A DNA stretch of 64,000 bases. It comes from Orychophragmus violaceus. Lineage: Eukaryota; Streptophyta; Magnoliopsida; Brassicales; Brassicaceae. The position numbers and the translations under genes were made by a program. Below are positions 33,542 through 44,907 of this stretch, piece after piece; the stretch's first letter is position 1; each line of letters opens with the position of its first letter. The DNA is taken from NCBI GenBank assembly GCA_030180135.1, contig CM058239.1, positions 72,485,823 to 72,549,822 of the forward strand. Direction: 5' to 3'. The notes under the pieces are model-generated. The model worked only from the letters and a program-made list of their open reading frames with translations. It made no database searches and was not told the origin of the DNA.

Positions 33542-35495
33542 ATGGCTTCTAATTTTGATTTGAATTTTCCTACTTTAAATTATGAAAGTGAGTTTTTATT
33601 TGATCTAAATGAAATCCCACCAAGTGAAAAAAGCTTAAACAATGGCAATGAAGATTTTCCAATTGATAATATGTTTTCATTCCACTCCAACGAACATTCT
33701 CTAGATATTTCTCAAGGTAAATTTTATTTTCCTTTTATTTATTTAATGGCAATGCTCTCTTTCTTATATGTTTAATGATTTTCTTTTGAATTATAAGCAT
33801 TTATTTTCATAGATTTTAAATCATATTTAGTCATTAGATTTTATGATATTGATTGAATATAAAGAACGTGATGGAATTCTAAGATGCAATATTATTAAAA
33901 CATAACATGATTGAAAATTCGTTTTCTATGTGCCTTACGCTATGTTTTTTACTCTACAGAATCTTCCTTCTTTCTTATGCTCTGTTTTGTAATTTACGGA
34001 GTCTTCTTTCCCTCTTATTTTGTCTCTTTCCAATGTTTAATTTCTCTTGTTGTCGTTTTTTTTTTTTAAAATACTTATCATGTTGTCGTTGTGGAACTCT
34101 TAATTGTGTGTATGTTTGTTTATTATTTGAAATAATATTATGAAATAATTTTTTTTTTGTTATGACAGAAAACGAAGGTGGATCTCAAAATGAAACAACT
34201 TTGAGAAGAACTTACAAAATTTTTTCAAACAAAAAAAGATGGGAGATTTTCAGTGCTTTGCTAGAGAAAAGTGATAATGGAATTTTAAAGAAATATACTA
34301 TACGTGAAGTTTCTCATGAATTATCGGTACCTATACTAACGGTACGAAGGATTTGGCAACAAGCGATAGATACGGCTAATGGTGGAGAAGTTGATGTATC
34401 TCACAGGAAATTCGGAAATTGTGGTCGTAAAAAAATCTTGATTGAGCCAGATCAAGTTGCTGCTATTCCGTTACACAAACGGACTACTTTGAGGTCACTT
34501 TCCATGGCTACGGGTGTGAGTCTTACAACATGTTATAGGCGTACAAAAGAAGGGTCCATTCGACGCCATAGCAATAGCATCAAGCCTCACTTGAAAGAAG
34601 ATAATAAGAAAGGTAGACTCCAATTTTGCATATCTATACTAGATCAAATTACTTTACCTCATGAACCAAAATTTGTTGATATGTACAATATGGTGCATAT
34701 CGATGAAAAATGGTTCTATATGACGAAGAGGGTCGAGAAATATTATCTACATCCGAGTGAAGAAGAGCCACATCGTACATGCAAAAGTAAGAATTTCATC
34801 GGAAAAGTAATGTTTCTAGCGGCAATGGCTCGTCCAAGGTTTGATGAGGAAAGAAGAGAGGTATTTTCCGGGAAAATTGGAATATTTCCATTTGTTACTA
34901 TGGAACCGGCTAAGAGACGGAGTCAAAACAGAGATGCTGGAACTTTAGAGCTAAAAGCATCAAGTTCTATCAACAGAAACGACATAAAAGCATGTTTGAT
35001 TGAAAAAGTTCTTCCGGTAATTCATGAAAAGTGGCCAAGAGAAGATCGAGGGAAGACTATTTTCATTCAACAATATAATGCAAAAACACATGTTCCGTGT
35101 GAAGATAAAGAGTTTCAAGAAGCGGCATCAAAAAATGGCTTTGATATTCGTTTGATGTGTCAACCACCGAACTCGCCGGATCTAAATATTTTGGATCTCG
35201 GGTTTTTAATGCCATTCAATCGCTACAAAATAAAGAATGCCCAAAACCCCTTGAAGATCTTGTTCGTGCAGTAGAAGAAGCTTTTCAAAATTATCCCACA
35301 AATAAGGTGAACCGTATTTTTTTAACTCTTCAATCGTGCATGCAAGAGATCATGAAAGTCGGAGGATCAAACAAGTACAAGATACCGCATATGAAGAAAG
35401 CTACGCTAGAGAACAATGATCTTCTTCCCATACAATTAAGTTGTGATGCTATGTTAGTCCAAAATGTGATGAATACACTAAGCTATTCGGCTTAG
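33542..35495 (+). pseudogene. Mariner-like transposase, inactivated
   Basis: Exon 1 (33542-33716, MASNFDLNFPTLNYESEF) is joined by a GT...AG intron (33717-34168) that keeps the frame exactly (GAA codon split after one base) to exon 2 from 34169. Exon 2 has the helix-turn-helix region (YTIREVSHELSVP, then RRIWQQA) and the DD39D catalytic core of plant mariner transposases. The first Asp is in VHIDEKWFY. The second should be in IFIQQDNA but reads IFIQQYNA, so the catalytic Asp is Tyr. The third is in PPNSPDLNILDLG. One T is missing from the run at about 35201, shifting the frame. The rest (NAIQSLQNKECPKPLEDL to the end) continues in another frame to 35495. It is therefore a dead enzyme by two independent lesions. 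Confidence 0.85.
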
Positions 35496-35638
35496 TAGAT
35501 ATGCATATGTTTTTTATTGTTCTTGTAGTTATTAAAATTAAATTTAAATTATGGTTTAGAACAAAAAAGAAAAAATAACAAATATAACATTTCAGCACAA
35601 ACAAAATTATCATAATAAACTAAAATAAAGGGAAAAAA

Positions 35639-35836
35639 CTAAAAGAAGTTAGAACAATAAATCTTCAACATATCTATTATCATATCTTCAATTTCTTTTT
35701 CGGGATGAAGTTCTCCTACATCGTAAAATGCCTTATTCAAATCGAACTTCCTAGTAGTGTAGAGTTGCAACCCCGTTGTCTTCTCCATTGGTTGGACATT
35801 GTTAGATTTGCTTTCTTCATTTTTCACTTCTTCCAT
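35639..35836 (-). CDS. Small unrecognised ORF (65 aa) antisense to the mariner 3' region
   Basis: It begins MEEVKNEESKSNNVQPMEKT and contains RKFDLNKAFYDVGELHPEK, then IEDMIIDMLKIY. Directly upstream is a strong 3' splice signal (TTTTTTTTACAG, minus strand), so the ATG may lie in a second exon. The 'FDLN' motif and acidic character recall the N-termini of plant mariner transposases, but the similarity is too short to claim. It could be a passenger gene or an exon of another transposon. No family is recognised and expression is unknown. Confidence 0.3.
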   Translation of the reverse strand: MEEVKNEESKSNNVQPMEKTTGLQLYTTRKFDLNKAFYDVGELHPEKEIEDMIIDMLKIYCSNFF

Positions 35837-35911
35837 TTTGATTTTCTGTAAAAAAAAAGTTAGTAGAAGAAACAAAAATCTAAAAAAAATTAGCAGAAGA
35901 AGAAGAAACAA

Positions 35912-36972
35912 AAGCTTACATTTAAAAAGAAGAAACAGTAAAAGAGAAACCTGGACGTAGACGTAGGTAGTGATGTTAGTGGAGGATTTATAGTAACTTA
36001 AAAATAAATAGTTATTGTTTTAATTAATGATTGTTATCATTAGCTTTTTCCATGCTTCTGTCTTTTGCACTTATCTATGTATCGTAAAACTAAACTTTTA
36101 TATTTAAAAAAGAAAATCTATTAAATTAGAGACTTTACTCTCCATCTGTTGCGCCATGTCAGCATTTTTATGGGCTTCAAATTTATTCATTTTTGTTATC
36201 ATGGCCCATTAAAATCTCGGCCCATAAAAGTTATGTCTCTTCGTCTCCAATGGCGACTCGCCGTTACAGAGACCTCTCGACCTTATCCATAACTCACCAT
36301 CAAACCATTTCTTCAGCGTCTCGCCCCAATTAAATCTCTAATGACTACATACCCATTCGTCTCCATGTGGTTCATATCAATAGCCATCCGCCTCCTGCGA
36401 TACCAGACGGTTGTCCTCCGTAATGGACCGTCATTACCTCCCCTTGTTCTTCGTCCCACATTTAACTGTTCTTATTGACCTCCCAATCTCAATAACTCTC
36501 AATCATTTTCACACATCCTCACTTCACTCCGTTACATCGCCGGGAATAGTTAAACCCACTACAACGACGGTTCTTAAAGGTAATATGATTTTTCTCTAGA
36601 GTAATTTGAGAATTCGTGGGCTAAGCAATGGGGAAGTTGTGGCTACTGACCTATGTGTCATGTGTTTAGATGAATATGAAACAAGAAGCAGAAAATTCGG
36701 ACAAGAAATGAAGAGAGAGAAGTGAAGAGTTTTGGGTGTGATTAATAAGAATCATAATCAAATTGTCAACAAGCGAGGAAGCTAATCAAAGTAAGGTTTC
36801 CACAAAGACAAAATCATCTTAAGGATTGTGAGAATTATTGGTTTAGATGGGCAGAAACTGTTTTCCACAAGACAATGAAATAAACTCTAATGGTTCTACT
36901 GCTCTCTAATTGTCTTTACTTTGATATCTGGCTCTTAACTCTTGCTTTAATCCTTGGGCATCTTTCTGGCAG
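35912..36972. other. No supported gene
   Basis: The stretch from 36170 to 36600 is less AT-rich and contains gene-like sequence (the 62-codon plus frame 36411-36599), but no frame is recognisable. It may be captured 5' sequence of the gene fragment that follows. Confidence 0.4.
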
Positions 36973-37556
36973 TGTGTCCACTGAAGTAAAATCAAAGATC
37001 CAAGAGCTGGAGTCTAAACTTGAGAAACAAAGGTAAGGCTGTGCTACTAAGATTGGATGTCTGATCTTACACGCTTCTTGAATGTTGGTTTACAAGATAA
37101 TATATAAATCGAATCATGCTAATGAATTTTGTCTTTTCGGCAGACAAAACTTTTCCAAAGCACTTTCAAAGAGTTCGGAGTAGGTTTTAACAACACGATA
37201 TCTAAATTTGAGTCATTAGAAAGCTTACAAAGAGCTGACATGATACATATTGCAGTGTTAGAGTATCTTGAAAGACGAAGCTGCCAAATTTGAGGAGCTT
37301 CATCAAAAATTCATTAAAGGAAAAGCTCTTCATCTACAAGGTTCGAAAGGTATTCATTCGATTACCGTATGGTTTTGTCATCTCTTACTCTCAAGGTCAG
37401 TTAGTGTTGTGTCAAAACTGTATATCACAAAGTTTTCTTCTATCTAAAGTTAGATATTCATATTACTGAAACCGAGCATGTGACTCTGCTTGGCAAACAC
37501 TATTTCCAAGTTTCAAGAGGACAAGGAGAGGCTCTTGATGCGATATGAGCAACTTA
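36973..37556 (+). pseudogene. Coiled-coil protein fragment, four exon-like pieces
   Basis: Exon-like pieces separated by GT...AG introns read VSTEVKSKIQELESKLEKQ (36974-37032), QNFSKALSKSSE (about 37144-37181), ILKDEAAKFEELHQKFIKGK then ALHLQ (to 37340), and TISKFQEDKERLLMRYEQL (about 37497-37556). The heptad-like Leu, Ile and Glu pattern shows a coiled coil. It resembles the C-terminal coiled coil of meiotic axis proteins of the ASY3/ASY4 kind as I remember them, which I cannot verify. Junctions between pieces contain stops and frame changes, and no start or full gene surrounds it. It is a gene fragment, probably carried by a transposon. Confidence 0.4.
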
Positions 37557-37686
37557 GTATAGTCAACCACATTATAAAGAGACCATTGTTATAAGCTGGC
37601 AACATGGAAATACTTCCACCTGTAAAATCGGACCAGGAGAAGTTCTGCCAAATCAGGGGACTTCGATGAAGTAATACTTCCATTAA

Positions 37687-37917
37687 TTATGAGGCTCTAA
37701 AAGGAACATCCGAGGGTTTGCCTGATAGAATCCTTAACTGGGGATTCCTTATGCCTCTTCGAGCAGCTAGAAATATCGCAGCAGCAGTATTCGCATCTAC
37801 AGTGACCCTTATATGCGGTTCAACGGGCTTGAATGGTTCCTTTTGTAACCAAATCTTTTGTTTATCACCAACAGGAGTTTCATAGTTCTCTTTTCTACAC
37901 CAAAGATAAAGAAACAC
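37687..37917 (-). pseudogene. Unrecognised protein fragment
   Basis: A 76-codon minus-strand frame whose C-terminal half (VEPHIRVTVDANTAAAIFLA, then GIRNPQLRILSGKPSDVPF) looks like genuine protein sequence. It is directly downstream of, and opposite to, the coiled-coil fragment. No domain is recognised, and it is presumably another captured piece. Confidence 0.25.
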
Positions 37918-38047
37918 ACTCGCCTTTACTAACAGGTACCTTTCAAACCATTAGATATTTGTGACATATATGAATATGATCATCACACTGATTTATGTAC
38001 AAGACATTGTTAATTTTGAATGCATACTCATATATGTAATATGTAGC

Positions 38048-38211
38048 AGGTACTTTTTCTGGTGTTGATACCTTGGTTCCTACTATCGCAACAGCCCCGA
38101 AATCAGAAGATGAAAACGATTTACATATAACTTCACATGAAGCACTTTATGAGGTGGAGGAGATTTTATGGGAAGCGATTGACTGGCATGACCATAAGAT
38201 GGGACTCAGAT
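38048..38211 (+). pseudogene. Unrecognised exon-like fragment
   Basis: After an AG at 38046-38047 the plus strand reads GTFSGVDTLVPTIATAPKSE, then DENDLHITSHEALYEVEEIL and WEAIDWHDHKMGLR followed by a stop. It is acidic and has no domain I know. It could be the last exon of the same source gene as the coiled-coil fragment upstream, or an unrelated piece. Confidence 0.25.
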
Positions 38212-39689
38212 AGTTTTGTGGTTGTTGATACTACATCAGATAACGCTTGAGGGTAAAGAGGTGTGAAAGGGGGACGTGGTAATTTCCCTCCAAAGCTCTC
38301 TCTCTAAGCTTGGATGAGTCTCACATCCGAGATCTCATCCATACTTACACAAACGTAAAATCAAAGCACTGTAGTTCATTTTTAATGATTCTACTTTGTG
38401 TTTACAGATTTAAGCACCTATGATTTGGACAAGGCCCACCATCTTTCCCTCTCATTTCTGGAATTTGTTTTCTAATAATAAAGGAAAAAAATGCATCCAC
38501 TGGCTTATTGATCATCCGTATATTTAAGTATAACTTATTGCATATTAAGGAAACATTTCTATGTTTAAGTTAAAGTTAGTGCATAATACTGAGAATAAAG
38601 AGCTAAAAACAACAAGAGATTTTGACAGACAAAAACAGAAGCCAAAACTAGAGTGACTAAGAGAAAAAAGAAACTGGAAACGATAAATATACAAATATAA
38701 TATGGCTTTTTCTACATGCACAACGAAAAGAAAGAGGGATCGGGGAGGACAACTGAGAACCCCTTGTGCACTATTCCGAATGTTAAAGGAAAAAATTATG
38801 AAAGACATTGTATCCTGTTTATTTTGTTTCAATATTTTCTTCTCCAACTTATTTAATATATTTACTTTAACAGAATTACTTCACTGAAACAATGGATTAT
38901 ACCAATTTGACAAACAAGAAATTTGGATGCTTCGGACAACCCATGAAAAAGGGGAAACAAACTTAAAGAAAGCAGCAGCCAATTTCAAAAGGCGCAAGTA
39001 AAAATCTTATAAATTACATCGGCAACTAAAAATTTAACAAAATACATATCTCAAAAAAAACTTACGGATCTTCAAGTCGATGTCAGAATAAAATAATAAA
39101 TAATTAAGTAGTAACATATTTTAAAATTACAAAAATATGGAAATATTGGAAAAAAAAAACAATTACAAAACAATAATTAAAAGAAATTAACACCAACATT
39201 TATCTTTTATATATATTAAGCTTGAGAGGAAAAAAAAATACATTTGCACACGAAAATCTAAAAACCTTTCCGGACAATACTGCAATATTTTACACATGAC
39301 GTCAGTGTTGTGGCCATAACAGAATATTACGACCACCCACACTTTGCGTCGTAGGGAAGGCAACTTTGTACGTATGTGTCAACTACAAAATAAAAGACGG
39401 CAGTGGCTAACTAGAAGAAACATTGAATTGGGATCAAAACATTTTAAAGACGAATCCCCAAAAACATACAAAAAAATAAAAGGTATGAAAGACCACGTAT
39501 TGGATATTGGTCAACACGACACCACAAACAAGAAACATACAAACCATACATAATTACTATGTCTAAGGATGATATCAACAAATTTATAGAGAGTTCTAGG
39601 CATTCAGGTGAAATACCTAAGTGGTGATAACATTAGTTCTGGCGAATCAACAGTAGATGGACTTGACATGTCTTATACGTTGTAGTTTA
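38212..39689. other. AT-rich, no supported gene
   Basis: Short frames only, on both strands. The 100-codon minus frame at 38545-38847 is phenylalanine-rich translation of an A-rich strand and not a convincing protein. Nothing recognisable precedes the Helitron helicase remnant. Confidence 0.5.
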
Positions 39690-40120
39690 TAAATTGCCTT
39701 GAGTTCCTAGGATTACCCGTTCATAAATTATGCTTTAAGCTTGGTGCTCCAATCATACTGATAAGTAATTTGATTCCGAGATAAGGATTGTGCAATGGGA
39801 CGAGGCTTATTGTCATCCACATGGTGAAAAAAGTAATTGAAGCCAAGTTTCTTTCTCACGATGAACAACGAAAGAAAATCCTAATCCCAAGGATCATACT
39901 CTCACCAAAAGAAACAAGTCACCCTTTCACTCTTAGACGCCGACAATTTCCAGTAAAATTTTCATGTGTAATGGCGATCAATAAAAGCTAAGGTCAAAAC
40001 TTGAAGAAGATTTCAGTGTATCTCTCCAACCCGGTATTCATCCACGATCAACTATACGTTTTTCTATCACGCATGACATCATCTAAAAGACTAGCAATCT
40101 TGGACACAACAAGAACATAA
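39690..40120 (+). pseudogene. Helitron Pif1-type helicase, C-terminal remnant
   Basis: The frame reads LEFLGLPVHKLCFKLGAPII, then GLCNGTRLIVIHMVKKVIEA, IPRIILSPKETSHPF, RRRQFPVKFSCVMAINKS and, after a stop, GQNLKKISVY and HDQLYVFLSRMTSSKRL. This is the C-terminal end of the RepHel helicase domain of Helitron transposons. Conserved Pif1 landmarks are the 'NGTRL', 'RRQFP(V/I)' and 'QLYVALSR' (motif VI) segments. Two nonsense codons replace conserved positions (before GLCNGTRL and after NKS). The N-terminal Rep domain and helicase motifs I-III are absent. It is the decayed end of an autonomous Helitron whose boundaries I cannot see. Confidence 0.75.
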
Positions 40121-40796
40121 AAGGAGTGGATAAAAAGGAGTGGTTACTTTGTGTAACATAGTTTACAGAGAAGTTTTCGAAGATTTACCCATGTAAATGG
40201 TAACACATATCACAAACTTCACCCTAATGGGTACTTTAAATCCATAACAAACAACAAGATACATATATGATATAAGCACAGAGCTCATCGTGTACGATCA
40301 TATTTCACGGCTAATTAATTATCAATATAGGACAATCACATATGACAAAATGAAAGCTAAAGAAAGGGAGACCGGTAGACAATCAAGTATGCCCACAACT
40401 GTAGTTAATCCATAAATTATATTACCTTATATATTGTACGATTTTAAAAACGAAGAGGATAAGTAATGTTTCCGATTTTTTGTTTATATAAGCGGTTTGG
40501 TTTGGTATTTTTACAAACATGAACTTCACAAGAACATTTATTATCGGATTAAAAAGTTGCAGTGGTACTTTTTTTTTTTTTTATTTTCCCTTTAACCAAA
40601 AAAAAAGCCTTCACTCAATACTCATGTAAGGATTTTTTTTTTTTAAAATACAACCAAACAGAGAAAATACGTCCTTAAATAAAAATTCAAAACATACAAA
40701 AAAATATACAATACATCAACATACAACAAACGAAGACATGAGAAGACCCCCAAATACAATCGCCATACTCCCGCGAATATTTGGAATAGCGAAGGC
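40121..40796. other. No supported gene
   Basis: AT-rich sequence between the Helitron helicase remnant and the LINE poly-A tail. Poly-T runs and short frames only. Confidence 0.5.
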
Positions 40797-40845
40797 TTTT
40801 TTTTTTTTTTTTTTGACAACAGAGTAAATAAAAGAACCTATTAAT

Positions 40846-43800
40846 CTAATTCCATGGTGGAGGCTCCGGTCCAACATGAAAACACCATGACTGTCTGAGA
40901 CGGGCACTTTTTGCTAATCCATCCGCTGTCATATTTTTTGCTCTAGGTATGTGCTTGATCTTGAAGGTTGGGAAGAAACCCCTCCTATGATCAAATTCTT
41001 CAATGTGTCCTTTGAAGGCAGGCCATTCGTCTGGTTCCGACACAATCTTAACCAGGTCTGAACAATCCGTTGCAAATGTGGTTTGGGGGTGCTGTAAGAT
41101 CTTCATCCATTCCATAGCCCATATGAGCGCTTCGAATTCTGCATGAAGTGGTGTCCGACATTGTCTGACATTTCTTGCTCCCACCATAATATCATTTGTA
41201 CCTTCATAAGAACTATACCATCCTTGTCATGTGGACATTTCTCCTTCTTTCCACGAGGCATCCACAAAGCACCAATGCCCCGGAAATACCATGTCATTGC
41301 CCATTGACCTTATTCCTGAAGATCCTATTACTGATTCCTTAATTGTGCCACTTTGAGCTTCTTCCCATAGGTTCGATTCAACTTCTGCCATCCTGACTGT
41401 ATCCAATGGCCTCCTGTCAATTTGAGTATATACCATATCATTTCTGATTTTCCAAATGTACCATAATATCCAAGGATAACCATCTTTATGCTGATCGTTT
41501 GATATTCTCCAGAAAAGATAATCCATATTTGTGAATATCGATTCCGAGGGAAATATTGTCGGATTTATCGGTACCTGGGATAGTGCCCAAGCCTGTCGGG
41601 CCGGTGGGCATTGAAAGAGAACATGATTGATTGTCTCTTCCATTCCGCAACGAACACACCGCGTGTCACATTTAATACCTCTTGCGTTGAGGTTGTATGT
41701 TACCGATAGACAGCCTGAAAGAGCTTGCCATACAAAATGTCTTAATTTTGGAGGACACTTTATCTTCCATGAATAAGCTTGCAATGATTTGATATCTGGT
41801 CCCCACTCCAACATACGTTCACCAAAATCTGGTATATCTCTCTCTGTATTATATCCTGATTTGACTGTATATATGCCAGTCTGTGTATAATGCCATCCTA
41901 GCGCATCTGGTCGATTAAATCGGCTGAATGGAATACTTTCTATCAGCATTGCGTCCTCAGTATCGATCAGCCGCTCTATCACCTCTTTGTTCCAAATTAG
42001 TTTTTGATGATCAATTAACTGATCGACCGTGATTAAATCACTTGAAGTGTTTGGTTTTAATTTTGCTGGTCTCGGGCGGTGGGCAGGTATCCAAGGATCA
42101 TTCCATATTGAAATGGATGCTCCCGTTCCTACCCTTTTGATTAGTCCTTTGTTAACCAGAGATCGAGCTGAAGTAATACTCTTCCATCCAAACGATGGCG
42201 AGTATGATCTTATCGGATCTAAAGGGTCCGTATTCCGAAAGTATCTTCCTTTGAAAACCTTTGAGAAAAGAGCTTCTGGCTTTTCCATGAGTCTCCATAA
42301 TTGCTTTGCCAGAAATGCTGTATTTATATCCCTGAATGCCCGAAAACCAATGCCTCCTTGTTTCTTATCCTTGCATAACTTATCCCACGCCATCCAATGC
42401 ATTCCTGTATTTGTGCCTCCTGAACTCCACCAGAAACGTGAAACCACACTAGTTAACTTTGATGTCACTGATTTTGGTAACCTGAAACATGACATCACAT
42501 GATTAGGCATGGCCGTTGCAACTGCTTTGATCATAACCTCCTTGCCTCCTCTGGATAACAACTTAGTTGTCCACCCATTTACTCTTCCAGATAATCTGTC
42601 ATGTAGATAACCAAAAATCTGAGTTTTCGATCCACTCAAACACTCTGGGATTCCTAGATACATCCCCATTCCTCCCACCGTGCTAATTCCCAATATCTTT
42701 TTCATCTCCTCCTTGACAGGATCTGGTACTTTATGTCCGAACTGGATGGACGACTTTGTGAAATTTATTTGTTGGCCTGACACCCTCTCGTAATTTTGGA
42801 GAATCCTTAAGATCGTCTCGCATTCTTCTTTCGTAGTCTTGCAAAAGAATAGGCTATCGTCCGCAAATAAAAGATTGGATATTGCTGGGCATTTCCTAGC
42901 CACCTTTAGCCCTGTTAACTGTTTTTCCCTTTCTGCCCTCTTAATGTTTGATATCAATGCTTCCGTACACAAGATAAACAAATATGGTGATAAAGGGTCA
43001 CCCTGTCTGAGTCCTCTCGCTGGGGTAATGGATCCATGTGGTTGTCCATTAATAAAAACCTTGTATTGCACCGTGGATATACATTTCATTATCCTGTCCA
43101 CCCATGTTGTCGCAAAACCCATCTTTCCTAAAAGGTTCTCAATGAATGACCATTCAATCCGGTCATACGCTTTACTCATGTCTGTTTTTATTGCCATGAA
43201 TTTTCCTTGGCATGATTTATTTGTCCTTAATCCATGAAACATCTCCTGCGCAATTAAAATGTTATCCGAGATTAATCTTCCCGCCACAAATGCTGACTGC
43301 GTCTCCGAAATCAAACTTGGCAATAATCCCTTCAACCGCTGGCAAAGTACTTTGGAAATGATCTTATACCCCACATTACATAGACTTATTGGTCTCAATT
43401 CCGTCATCCTTGTTGGCCTTTCTGTTTTGGGTATCAAGCAAATATTTGTAGTGTTTATCCTCGGGTCCAGAATCCCTTCTTGTATGAACATATTAACCCA
43501 TTGTGTAATTTCTTTCCTCACAATTGGCCACGATTGTTGAAAAAATAATGATGTCATCCCGTCCGGCCCCGGTGCTTTCTCTAGATGCATCATAAACAAT
43601 GCTCTTCTTACTTCCTCCTCCGTAGCTAAGGCCATTAGTTTCTCATTCATTGCCGAATTAATTGAAACCGGGATCTCCTGTAGGAACTCCTCAAAGTCCT
43701 CCGGGTTTGTAGACGTAAATAGTTCCTCAAAATAAGCCACATCAACTTGTTCTATATCTTCCTCTTTTGTAACCCAATCCCCGTTAGGGTTGTGAAGCCC

Positions 43801-44907
43801 CACTATTCTGTTACGCGCTCTTCTTTGTTTAGTGAGGGCAAAGAAAAATTTAGTATAACGATCTCCTTCAGTATGCCAAAGATTTTGACTCTTTTGTTGC
43901 CAAAAAAATTCCTCATCTCTATATGCCTCCTTAAGTTTACCTGTAATATCCATAACCTCTGCATGTGTCCATGAATCATCCTTTTTGATCTCCTCAAGAG
44001 CCTTCTGTAACTCATTGATTTTATCTTTACAATATGGCATATTGTGTTTCCTCCATTTCGACAATTCATGTCTGCATCTACTTATCCTAGCCACCAAATC
44101 CACACATGGACCCATTTCGGGGAGGTCCCACCCTGCCTTTATTGTTTCGAGTAGGCCCTCTTTCCCTACCCATCGTTTATCGAATCTGAATTGTCCACGT
44201 CTTTTTTGAACTTTCGTTTCTATGCTTGCCAAAATTGGTCGATGGTCTGATCCTATCATACCCAGATATTCCACATAAGAGCAAGGATATAACATGTGCC
44301 AGTCCTCATTAGCTAATGCTCTATCCAGTTTGCATCTCACAAGTTGCTTTCCTCTCCGCCCTCTCCAAGAGAGTGAATCCCCAATTGATGGAAATTCGAT
44401 GAGACCACAATCTCTGATCATATTATTAAAGGAGACAAATGTAGCTGGCTGTCGCACCGCACCGCCCTGTTTTTCATGATTTCCTGTTATTTCGTTAAGG
44501 TCTCCTATAATGAACCATGGTTTTGTCCTTGTTATTCCCATTCTTGTTAGTCTTTCCCATACTTGATCCCTTAGCTGCTGCACCGGCTCTCCATAAACAA
44601 ATGATATACAAACCTGATTCCCTTGTATATCCGCCTCAACATCAATAATTCTATTGTTAGAGTAAATGATATTCACATTGAACTCATTATTATAATATAG
44701 CGCTAAACCTCCACTCAAACCCCTCGGTTCAACCGTGAAAACTTTGTCATATCCAAAATGTCCCATAAATTTTTGTGTGAATCCGAAATCTTGTTTGGTC
44801 TCCGAAAGGAATAAAAAATCTGGTCTGTGTTTATGCCAAATCTCTCGCAAATAACTGATTGTCCATTTGCTTCCCAGTCCTTGAACATTCCAGCTCAAAA
44901 ATCTCAT
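40846..44907 (-). pseudogene. LINE ORF2: endonuclease / reverse transcriptase / RNase H, one in-frame stop
   Basis: The ORF has 1354 codons with a single TGA at 41227-41229 (codon 1227). Order: an APE-type endonuclease (residues 1-230; WNVQGLG, SETK, GDLNEI, SDHRP), then a non-LTR reverse transcriptase (about 470-760; PGPDGM, KAYDRIEW, LRQGDPLSPYLF, catalytic FADD near 682). A zf-RVT zinc-binding region follows (about 1039-1102; CDTRCVRCG...H...C), then a C-terminal RNase H with Asp in CFVDASWK (about 1213), Glu in LHAEFEAL (about 1259) and Asp in FATDCSDL (about 1279). The stop falls between the first and second RNase H residues. The frame is otherwise open and in phase across it, so this is one nonsense change (an Arg CGA to TGA transition is plausible). 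Endonuclease and reverse transcriptase look intact. The start ATG overlaps the upstream ORF's stop (ATGA). Confidence 0.9.

Larger units (their letters stand above)
33336..35911 (+). mobile_element. Mariner-like element (defective), 3' end not defined
   Basis: A TA followed by CTCCCTCCAAAAATTCTC (33336), typical of plant mariner and Stowaway termini, lies about 200 bases upstream of a transposase gene in the same orientation. A very similar start at 33146 may be the true outer end or a separate MITE. I could not find the matching inverted repeat (ending GGGAG then TA) downstream, so the right boundary given here is only the end of the last associated ORF. Loss or divergence of the right TIR agrees with the damaged transposase. 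Confidence 0.55.

Noticed and set aside
41227..41229. Stop codon as a programmed readthrough or selenocysteine site
   Set aside because: The context does not match known plant readthrough signals and the site is in RNase H of one copy. A simple CGA to TGA change is the more economical explanation.
42029..43540. Plus-strand frames of up to 157 codons
   Set aside because: They are antisense shadows of the LINE reverse transcriptase.
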